Both the position numbers and the translations under genes were made by a program. 64,000 bases of DNA from Albidovulum sediminis (GTDB lineage Bacteria; Pseudomonadota; Alphaproteobacteria; Rhodobacterales; Rhodobacteraceae). Positions 35,822 to 42,715 of the stretch are shown here, piece after piece (position 1 is the first letter of the stretch; each line of letters begins with the position of its first letter). The stretch spans positions 2,034,245 to 2,098,244 of the forward strand of contig NZ_JAOCQF010000001.1 in the NCBI RefSeq assembly GCF_025380365.1, written 5' to 3'. The notes under the pieces are model-generated. The model was not told the origin of the DNA, searched no databases, and saw only the letters and a program-made list of their open reading frames with translations.

Positions 35822-37132
35822 ATGAACATGCAGATTTCCAACGTGATAGCGCCGGTGCCGCCGCGCTCGTTGGCCGACGTCGGAATCAACGCGGTGATGA
35901 TGCGCGACATCTTCCTCAAGACGATGTTCCGGATGAACGTCGACCGCGCGACGGAGATTTCACGCGCCCTCTGCCTGCCCGTGCCGATCGTGCAGGAGCT
36001 GATCGACCTTGCCCGGTCCCAGCGCCTGCTTGAGGCGACGGGCACGCTGCATGCGAACTCCGGCAATGAGATGGGGTTCCAGCTGACCGACGCGGGCAAG
36101 GCCCGTGCACTCGATGCGCTGGCGCAGTCGGAATACTACGGCGCCATGCCCGTTCCGCTCGAAAGCTACCGCGAACAGGTCAAGAAGCAGTCGATCCGCA
36201 ACATCCAGATGACCCGCAGCCAGCTGACCGGCGCCATGGGCCACCTGATCCTTCCCGATGCGCTTCTCGACCATCTCGGTCCCGCTGTCAGCGCCGGCCG
36301 CTCAATCTTGATGTATGGCCCGCCGGGCAACGGCAAATCCTCGATCGCGAACGGCATCCGCGATGCGCTCGGCGACAAGATCTACGTGCCGCGCGCGATC
36401 GAATACGCGGGTCAGGTCATCACCGTCTACGACCCGATCGTCCATTCCGCCGCCGAGGACTCGCAGGAAGATGCGACCGCGCTCAGACGGTCGTCGAACC
36501 GTTTCGACAACCGCTATGTCCTGTGCGACCGCCCGACCGTGATCACCGGCGGCGAACTGGCGCTCGACATGCTCGACCTCACCTTCAACCCCACCGCGCG
36601 GACCTACACGGCCTCGCTGCAGATGAAGGCCACCGGCGGCGTCTTCATCATCGACGACCTCGGGCGCCAGCAGGAACCCCCGCAGAAGATCGTCAACCGC
36701 TGGATCGTGCCGCTCGAGGAACACCGCGACATCCTCGCCCTGCAATCGGGCGAAAAGTTCGAGGTCCCCTTCGACACGCTCGTCGTCTTCTCGACCAACT
36801 TCCACCCGAATGAGATTTTCGACAAGGCGGCGCTGCGCCGGATCTTCTTCAAGATCAAGATCGACGGGCCGGACCAGGAGATGTACCTCAAGATCTTCGC
36901 GATGGTGGCCAAGAAGAAGAAGGTGCCCCTCGACGAGGCATCGCTCGTCCACCTGCTCAAGGACAAGTATCCGACGATCGACAACATCTACGCCAACTAC
37001 CAGCCGGTGTTCCTGATCGACCAGATCATCGCCATCTGCAACTTCGAAGGCATCCCCTACCAGATGACCCCGGCGTTGATCGACCGCGCCTGGGCCAACA
37101 TGTTCGTTCGTGACGAAAGGATCGTGCATTGA
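35822..37132 (+). CDS. AAA ATPase with N-terminal winged-helix region, next to Tad locus
   Basis: 436 aa from ATG 35822 (MNMQISNVIAPVPP); upstream frame to 35234 is not coding. Residues about 20-100 look like a winged helix (VDRATEISRALCLPVPIVQEL, LTDAGKARALDAL). The AAA core has Walker A GPPGNGKSS at 166-174 and Walker B GGVFIIDDLGR near 280, with FSTNFHP and DKAALRRIFFKI as sensor-type motifs. Such ATPases recur near alphaproteobacterial tad genes but the role is not settled. It overlaps the next gene (TTGA). Confidence 0.85.
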   Translation: MNMQISNVIAPVPPRSLADVGINAVMMRDIFLKTMFRMNVDRATEISRALCLPVPIVQELIDLARSQRLLEATGTLHANSGNEMGFQLTDAGKARALDALAQSEYYGAMPVPLESYREQVKKQSIRNIQMTRSQLTGAMGHLILPDALLDHLGPAVSAGRSILMYGPPGNGKSSIANGIRDALGDKIYVPRAIEYAGQVITVYDPIVHSAAEDSQEDATALRRSSNRFDNRYVLCDRPTVITGGELALDMLDLTFNPTARTYTASLQMKATGGVFIIDDLGRQQEPPQKIVNRWIVPLEEHRDILALQSGEKFEVPFDTLVVFSTNFHPNEIFDKAALRRIFFKIKIDGPDQEMYLKIFAMVAKKKKVPLDEASLVHLLKDKYPTIDNIYANYQPVFLIDQIIAICNFEGIPYQMTPALIDRAWANMFVRDERIVH

Positions 37133-37938
37133 CCAGTATCGTGGGAATCGCGGGCACCAGCCGGCTTTCGGTGCCGGTGCTGCGCCGCCTTCGTGACACC
37201 GGCCACGACGCGCGGGGCTTCCTGCCGCGCGCTGCCACCAGCGAGGCGGAGAATGCGACCGGGGACGCCGACGATTTCACCTCCGGCCTGAAGACGCTCG
37301 TGGTGCTTGCCACCGACATCGCCGAGACCGAGGATCTGCTGTTCGAAACCCACGCGCTCGTGTCGCGCGCGGAAACCCTGGAACGCATCGTCATCTGCGG
37401 CACCCTCACCCCGCGCTATGTGCGCGCTCTCCGCCACCGCATCCCCGAGCGGATCGCGGTGATCGACGCGCCCGTCGCCGGCAGCCCGCGCCAGGCCGGC
37501 GAAGGGCGGCTGACCTTCCTTGTCGGCGGAACGGCGCAGGCCGTCGCGGGCGCCGAACCGATCCTATCGGCCCTGGCGCGCCGGGTCGAACGCATGGGCG
37601 CGCTTGGCGCGGGAACCTCCGCCAAGGTCCTGCGCGACTTCCTTTCGGCCTCCTCCGCAGCGATGACGCGCCTCGCGCTCGACTGGGCCGAGGCGCAGGG
37701 TCTCGACGAGCCGAAGCTCTTGACCATGCTCGAGGCGACGCCCGCGCGCAGCCTGATCTCGGCGGAATTCGACGGCGCCGAATATGCGCTCGACAACCCC
37801 GCCGCCGACGACACCGTGACAGCGCTTGTGCGCGACGTCGAAGGCGCGCTCGATTGCGCGCTTCAGGACGCGCACCTGACCCCGCCGGGCGCCCTGCGCG
37901 ACGCCTTCCGCAACCTGCGCGCCCGCGCCCTGCACTAG
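37129..37938 (+). CDS. NAD(P)-binding protein of the 3-hydroxyisobutyrate/6-phosphogluconate dehydrogenase type
   Basis: 269 aa. The start is probably TTG 37129, overlapping the ATPase stop. Residues about 1-150 are Rossmann-like but the usual GxGxxG reads VGIAGTSRLS; the substrate-binding segment DAPVAGSPRQAGEGRLTFLVGG (near residue 114) is well kept, while the catalytic Lys region (GAGTSAKVLRDFLSASSAA) keeps the lysine. The C-terminal helical domain is short. It could be a real dehydrogenase of unknown substrate or a non-catalytic partner of the ATPase it is coupled to. Confidence 0.78.
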   Translation: MTSIVGIAGTSRLSVPVLRRLRDTGHDARGFLPRAATSEAENATGDADDFTSGLKTLVVLATDIAETEDLLFETHALVSRAETLERIVICGTLTPRYVRALRHRIPERIAVIDAPVAGSPRQAGEGRLTFLVGGTAQAVAGAEPILSALARRVERMGALGAGTSAKVLRDFLSASSAAMTRLALDWAEAQGLDEPKLLTMLEATPARSLISAEFDGAEYALDNPAADDTVTALVRDVEGALDCALQDAHLTPPGALRDAFRNLRARALH

Positions 37939-38168
37939 CCCGCCGGGGCACCGGTACGCGGCTCGGCCCCGGTCTACCCTCTTCGCTATGCAGATGATCC
38001 GGGGGTGAATGACCCGGACCAATCCGGGTCAGAGGTGGCAGCGCCCCCTAACCCCGAGCAGCCACGCGACGGCGTGGCGGCGAGAGTAGAGGAACGGCCG
38101 CGGAACGGGGCCGCCGCCTGGCCGCCTTGTACCTTTCCCTCCGCGCACCGCGGCCCTAAAGTCGCGCC
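37939..38168 (+). other. Intergenic region with stable hairpins
   Basis: No coding region is supported in these 230 bp. TGACCCGGA and TCCGGGTCA (38010-38031) form a 9-bp perfect stem with a CCAA loop, and GCCACGC/GCGTGGC and GCGGCC-type stems follow. There is no T-run. It may hold a Rho-type stop for the upstream unit and the promoter of the helicase gene. Confidence 0.35.
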
Positions 38169-40571
38169 ATGCGCGCCCTGCCCGCCCCCTTTTCCGACTG
38201 GTTTTCCCGGCGCGGCTGGCAGGTCCATCCGCACCAGCAGGCCATGCTCGACCGGGCGCAGGCGCCTGCCCTCCTCCTCGTCGCGCCGACGGGTGGCGGC
38301 AAGACGCTCGCCGGGTTCCTGCCGACGCTGACGGAACTTGCCGACGGCTCCCACAAGGGGCTTCACACGCTTTACATCTCCCCCCTGAAGGCGCTCGCGG
38401 CCGACATCCGCCGCAACCTCTCCACCCCGGTTTGCGAGATGAAACTGCCGATCCGGATCGAGGACCGGACCGGAGATACCAGCCACGCACGGCGCCAGCG
38501 CCAGCGTGCCGACCCGCCGCACATCCTGCTGACTACGCCCGAAAGCCTGGCACTCCTGCTCAGCTACGAGGACGCGCCGCGCATCTTCGCCGGTCTCTCG
38601 CGCGTGATCGTGGACGAGATTCATGCGCTGGCGGAGTCGAAACGCGGCGACCAGCTCATGCTTTGCCTCGCGCGCCTCGCCCGCCTCGCGCCCGGCCTGC
38701 GCCGCGTCGGCCTCTCCGCCACTGTCGAGGATCCGGCGGCCATCGCCCGCTTCCTGGCGCGCAACCCCGAGCCTTGCGAAATCCTACACGCCGATCCCGG
38801 CCCCGATCCCGACATCGCCATGCTGACCACCGAGGAACCCCCGCCCTGGGCGGGCGGCGGCGGACGCTACGCCATTCCGGCGATCCTCGACGAGATCCGC
38901 CGCCATCGCACCACGCTCGTCTTCCACAACACCCGCGCCCAGGCGGAGATCTTCTTTCACCACCTCTGGCTTGCGAACGAGGACGCGCTGCCCATCGGCA
39001 TCCATCACGGATCGCTCTCGCGCGAGACGCGGGAACGGGTCGAGGCGGCGATGGCGCGGGGCGAGTTGCGCGCCATCGTCTGCACCGGATCGCTCGACCT
39101 CGGCATCGACTGGGGCGATGTCGATCTGGTGATCCAGGTCGGCGCGCCGAAGAACGTCAAGCGCCTGGTCCAGCGCATCGGCCGCGCCAACCACCGCTAC
39201 AACGCCCCCTCGAAGGCACTTCTCGTCCCCGCTAACCGCTTCGAGGTCATCGAATGCCAGGCCGCGCTCCAAGCCGTGCGCGAGCATGACCTCGACGGCG
39301 AGCCGCGCGGCCCAGGCCCGCTCGACGTCCTCTGCCAGCACATCCTGGTTGCCGCCTGCTCCGCCCCCTTCGACGCTGACGACCTGTTTGCCGAGGTGAC
39401 GACGGCGGGGCCCTACGCCGCCCTTGCGCGCGCGGATTTCGATGCCTGCCTCGACTTCTGCGCCACCGGCGGCTATGCGCTGCGCGCCTACGACCGCTGG
39501 CAGCGCCTGATGCAGCGCGACGGCCTCTGGTCGCTGCGCGACCCGCGCTCCGCGCGCGCGATCCGCATGAACATCGGCACCATCACCGACGCCGGCCTCC
39601 TCAAGGTGCGGCTCGCGAACCGCATGGGTGGCCAGCCGCTCGGCGAGGTCGAGGAAAGCTTCGCGGCCACGCTCACCCCCGGCGACACATTCCTGATCGG
39701 CGGCCAGGTCGTCCGCTACGAGGGGCTGCGCGAACTGACGGTGGAGGTCAGCCGCGCCGCGGGGCGCGAGCCGAAGGTCGCGGTCTTCTCCGGCACGAAG
39801 TTCTCGACCTCCACCCGGCTTACCGAACGCATCCTTGCGATCCTGCGCGAACCCTCCTGGCCGGATCTGCCCGACCATACCGCCGACTGGCTTGCGCTTC
39901 AGCGCAAGATGTCCCGCCTGCCGCGCCACGACCGTATTCTGGTCGAAAGCTTCCCAGCGGAAGGGCGCGAACACCTTTGCGTCTACGGCTTCGCCGGGCG
40001 CAACGCCCAGCAGACGCTCGGCCTGCTCCTCACCCAGAGAATGGAGGCGACGGGCCTTCACCCGCTGGGCTTCGTTGCGACCGACTATGCCACGCTGATC
40101 TGGGGCCTCAATCCCGTTACCGACCCCGCAGCCCTTTTCGACCGCACTGCCCTGTCGCAGGGGATTGAGACCTGGCTTCAGGGCAACGCGGTGATGAAGC
40201 GCACCTTCCGCGGCGTCGCCCTGATCGCCGGGCTGATCGAACGCAACCACCCCGGCCAGCGCAAGTCCGGCCGCCAGGCCAGCTTTTCCAGCGACATCCT
40301 TTACGACACGCTGCGCCGCCACGACCCCGGCCACCTGATGCTCCGCGTCACCCGGCAGGAGGCGATGCGCGGCCTTGTCGACTTCGGCCGGATCGAGGCG
40401 ATGCTGGACCGGGCCGGGGGGCGCATCGACCACCTGCGCCTTGCGCGCGTCTCCCCCCTCGCCGCGCCGCTCCTGCTGGAACACGGGCGGATTCCGGTCG
40501 AGGGCGCGGGACGCGAGCGCCTGATCGCGGAAACCGCCGCCCGCCTGATGGCAGAGGCGGGTCTTGGCTGA
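38169..40571 (+). CDS. Ligase-associated (Lhr-like) DEXH-box DNA helicase
   Basis: 800 aa. Walker A is VAPTGGGKTLAGF (about residue 41), motif II VDEIHALAESKRG, motif III LSATV, and the second RecA domain has VFHNTRAQAEIFFHHLW and motif VI VQRIGRANHR. The C-terminal Lhr winged-helix and beta-barrel parts follow to residue 800. The family is found with PdeM, an exonuclease and an ATP-dependent ligase in a bacterial DNA-damage module. Only PdeM follows here. Confidence 0.95.
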   Translation: MRALPAPFSDWFSRRGWQVHPHQQAMLDRAQAPALLLVAPTGGGKTLAGFLPTLTELADGSHKGLHTLYISPLKALAADIRRNLSTPVCEMKLPIRIEDRTGDTSHARRQRQRADPPHILLTTPESLALLLSYEDAPRIFAGLSRVIVDEIHALAESKRGDQLMLCLARLARLAPGLRRVGLSATVEDPAAIARFLARNPEPCEILHADPGPDPDIAMLTTEEPPPWAGGGGRYAIPAILDEIRRHRTTLVFHNTRAQAEIFFHHLWLANEDALPIGIHHGSLSRETRERVEAAMARGELRAIVCTGSLDLGIDWGDVDLVIQVGAPKNVKRLVQRIGRANHRYNAPSKALLVPANRFEVIECQAALQAVREHDLDGEPRGPGPLDVLCQHILVAACSAPFDADDLFAEVTTAGPYAALARADFDACLDFCATGGYALRAYDRWQRLMQRDGLWSLRDPRSARAIRMNIGTITDAGLLKVRLANRMGGQPLGEVEESFAATLTPGDTFLIGGQVVRYEGLRELTVEVSRAAGREPKVAVFSGTKFSTSTRLTERILAILREPSWPDLPDHTADWLALQRKMSRLPRHDRILVESFPAEGREHLCVYGFAGRNAQQTLGLLLTQRMEATGLHPLGFVATDYATLIWGLNPVTDPAALFDRTALSQGIETWLQGNAVMKRTFRGVALIAGLIERNHPGQRKSGRQASFSSDILYDTLRRHDPGHLMLRVTRQEAMRGLVDFGRIEAMLDRAGGRIDHLRLARVSPLAAPLLLEHGRIPVEGAGRERLIAETAARLMAEAGLG

Positions 40572-40712
40572 TCCTCTCCCCGTCCCTGTCGTGGGAATCC
40601 TCTGGGGGATGCGCCCAGGCCGATGCGCGCAGGCGCTGAGGCGAAGGCAACGTCCTGGCCCCGGCGCGGGGCCGCACTTTTCCTTTTGCGCGCTCCCGCC
40701 TAGGATCGCGCC

Positions 40713-41363
40713 ATGACCGGCCACCGCTTTCTGCTTGCGGGCACGACGCTCGCCGCCATGCCCTCCGGCGCGCTATGGTGGGCGGATCACGCCCTTCTGG
40801 CCGTGTCCGACCTGCACCTCGGACGCTCGGACCGCATCGCGCGGCGGGGCGGCACGCTGCTTCCGCCCTACGAGGTGGCCGAAACCCTGACGCGGCTTGA
40901 TGCCGATATTTCCCGGACGTCGGCGCGCGTCGTACTTTGCCTTGGCGACAGTTTCGACGATCTCGCCGCGGCGGAACTTTCGGAGGACCACCGGCTCTGG
41001 CTCACCCGCCTGATGGCCGGGCGGCGCTGGATCTGGATCGAGGGCAACCACGACCCCGGGCCGGTCGACCTGCCGGGCGAACACCTCCGGGACCTGACGC
41101 TTGGCCCGCTCGTCTTCCGCCACGTCGCCGAACCTGCCGCCCGGGGCGAGATTTCCGGCCATTACCACCCCAAGGCGCGCATCGCCGGTGCTTTCCGTCC
41201 GGCCTTCCTGATCGACGCGGCGCGGGTGATCCTGCCGGCCTACGGCGCCTTCACCGGCGGGATGGAGGCAACACGCCCGCCGCTTTGCCACCTGATGATG
41301 CCCGGCGCCATTGCCTGGCTGACCGGCCCCACCCCCTGCGCCCTGCCCCTGAAAGGACGATGA
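40713..41363 (+). CDS. pdeM: Ligase-associated DNA damage response endonuclease PdeM
   Basis: 216 aa calcineurin-like metallophosphoesterase. All metal motifs are present: VSDLHLGRSDR (about residue 32), LCLGDSFDD, IEGNHDPG and ISGHYHPKAR. PdeM is the nuclease component of the Lhr-like helicase module. It lies 141 bp after the helicase and overlaps the thioesterase start. Confidence 0.93.
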   Translation: MTGHRFLLAGTTLAAMPSGALWWADHALLAVSDLHLGRSDRIARRGGTLLPPYEVAETLTRLDADISRTSARVVLCLGDSFDDLAAAELSEDHRLWLTRLMAGRRWIWIEGNHDPGPVDLPGEHLRDLTLGPLVFRHVAEPAARGEISGHYHPKARIAGAFRPAFLIDAARVILPAYGAFTGGMEATRPPLCHLMMPGAIAWLTGPTPCALPLKGR

Positions 41364-41803
41364 TGACGACCCTCTCCCCGGCGATCGACCGCAAGACCCG
41401 CGAAAGCTTCGCCCGGCAGGCGCTGATGACGACCTTCGGCGCGACGATCCTCGACCTTGCCCCGGGTGCCTGCACGCTGGCCGCGCCGATCCTGCCACTT
41501 GCGCGGCAGCAGCACGGCGTCGGGCACGCGGGTCTGACCTTCGCGCTTGGCGACACGGCGGCGGGCTATGCCGCGCTGACCCTGATGCCCGAGGAGGCGG
41601 AGGTGATGACGGTCGAGATGAAGATCAACCTGCTGGCCCCCGCCGCCGGCGACCGGCTGGTGGCCGCGGGCAGGGTGATCCGCGCCGGCCGCCGCATCAG
41701 CGCCGTCACCGCCGAGGTCTTCGCCGAAACCGGGGGCAGCCGCGACCTGATCGCGATCCTCCAGGGCACGATGGTGCCGGTCACGGCGCGCGCCCGAACA
41801 TAG
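41363..41803 (+). CDS. PaaI-type hotdog thioesterase
   Basis: 146 aa. ATG 41363 is preferred because AGGA is 5 nt upstream; ATG 41360 is also possible. The hotdog signature HAGLTFALGDTAAGYAALTLM near residue 53 and the strand VTVEMKINLLAPAAGDRLVAAGRVI are typical of PaaI/YbgC-like acyl-CoA thioesterases. It is coupled to pdeM by overlap but probably serves acyl-CoA turnover. Substrate unknown. Confidence 0.88.
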   Translation: MTTLSPAIDRKTRESFARQALMTTFGATILDLAPGACTLAAPILPLARQQHGVGHAGLTFALGDTAAGYAALTLMPEEAEVMTVEMKINLLAPAAGDRLVAAGRVIRAGRRISAVTAEVFAETGGSRDLIAILQGTMVPVTARART

Positions 41804-41806
41804 GAT

Positions 41807-41850
41807 TTGACAGGGTCGGGCCGCCGCCGCATTATTCGTATACAAACGAA
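41807..41850 (+). promoter_or_regulatory. Promoter with overlapping operator for the N-heterocycle operon
   Basis: TTGACA (41807-41812) and CATTAT (41830-41835) are 17 bp apart, a good sigma-70 promoter. The inverted repeat TTCGT-N6-ACGAA (41835-41850), with GTATAC at its left centre, begins inside the -10 and would cover the transcription start. A repressor bound here would block the promoter; the MarR protein encoded at the operon end is the first candidate. Confidence 0.62.
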
Positions 41851-41866
41851 AAACGGGAGGCTGCCG

Positions 41867-42715
41867 GTGACCCTTTCCCGGCCCGGAACGCTTGCGGACG
41901 CGCTTCGGCTTCTGGCCGAGCAGCCGTTGCCGGTGATCGCCGGCGGCACCGATTTCTACCCCGCGCGCCAGGGCCGCCCGCTGCCCGAGGCGGCACTTGA
42001 CCTGAGCGGCATCGAGGGGTTGCGCGGCATCGCCCGCGACGCGGCGGGCTGGCGTATCGGCGCCGCCACGACCTGGACCGAGATCGCAGAGGCCGACCTG
42101 CCACCGGCCTTCGACGCCCTGCGCGCCGCCGCGCGCGAGGTCGGATCGATCCAGATCCAGAACGCCGGAACAATCGCGGGGAACCTCTGCAACGCCTCGC
42201 CCGCGGCCGATGGCGTGCCGCCGCTTCTGACGCTCGACGCGGTCGTGGAATGCGCCTCGCTGGCGGGGGTGCGAAGGCTGGCGCTGTCCGATTTCCTGCT
42301 TGGCCCGCGCAAAACCGCACTTCTGCCCGGTGAACTTGTCAGCGCCATCCTCGTTCCCGACCTGCCCGCGGACGCGCGCGCGGCCTTTCGCAAGCTGGGC
42401 AGCCGGCGCTACCTTGTGATTTCCATCGCCATGGTGGCGGTCCTGATCGTGCCGGATGCGCGGGGCCGGGTCGCGGCGGCGCGTGTCGCGGTCGGGGCGA
42501 CGGCTCCGGTCGCGCGCCGCCTGCCCGCGGTCGAGGCGGCGCTGGTCGGGCGCCCCCTTGCCCCCGCGCTGGCCGCAACCCCCTTCGGGGATGCCGCCCT
42601 TGCCCCCCTCGCGCCCATCGACGATGTCCGCGCCTCTGCCGCCTATCGACAGGTGGCGGTCCTAGAACTGGTCCGCCGTGCGATCGCGGATCTTGCGGGA
42701 GCTTTCGATGGATAG
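41867..42715 (+). CDS. Molybdenum hydroxylase FAD-binding subunit (CoxM/XdhB/NdhF type)
   Basis: 282 aa from GTG 41867, which follows GGGAGG by six bases. The FAD-binding motif PVIAGGTDFYPARQG at about residue 26 and the second one QNAGTIAGNLCNASPAAD near residue 102 are those of medium subunits of the xanthine dehydrogenase family; the CO dehydrogenase flavoprotein C-terminal domain follows. It passes electrons from the 2Fe-2S centres of the next gene product to an acceptor. It overlaps that gene by 8 bp. It heads a seven-gene operon. Confidence 0.92.
   Translation: MTLSRPGTLADALRLLAEQPLPVIAGGTDFYPARQGRPLPEAALDLSGIEGLRGIARDAAGWRIGAATTWTEIAEADLPPAFDALRAAAREVGSIQIQNAGTIAGNLCNASPAADGVPPLLTLDAVVECASLAGVRRLALSDFLLGPRKTALLPGELVSAILVPDLPADARAAFRKLGSRRYLVISIAMVAVLIVPDARGRVAAARVAVGATAPVARRLPAVEAALVGRPLAPALAATPFGDAALAPLAPIDDVRASAAYRQVAVLELVRRAIADLAGAFDG

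Noticed and set aside
37129-37938. The HIBADH-like gene as the 2-(hydroxymethyl)glutarate dehydrogenase of the nicotinate pathway
   Set aside because: The E. barkeri enzyme is of this family, but this copy is coupled to the AAA ATPase, 4 kb from the catabolic operon, and its dinucleotide motif is altered.
35733-40607. Repeated TGGGAATCCTCTG near 35734 and 40591
   Set aside because: A 13-base match is expected by chance many times in 64 kb, and the flanks do not agree.
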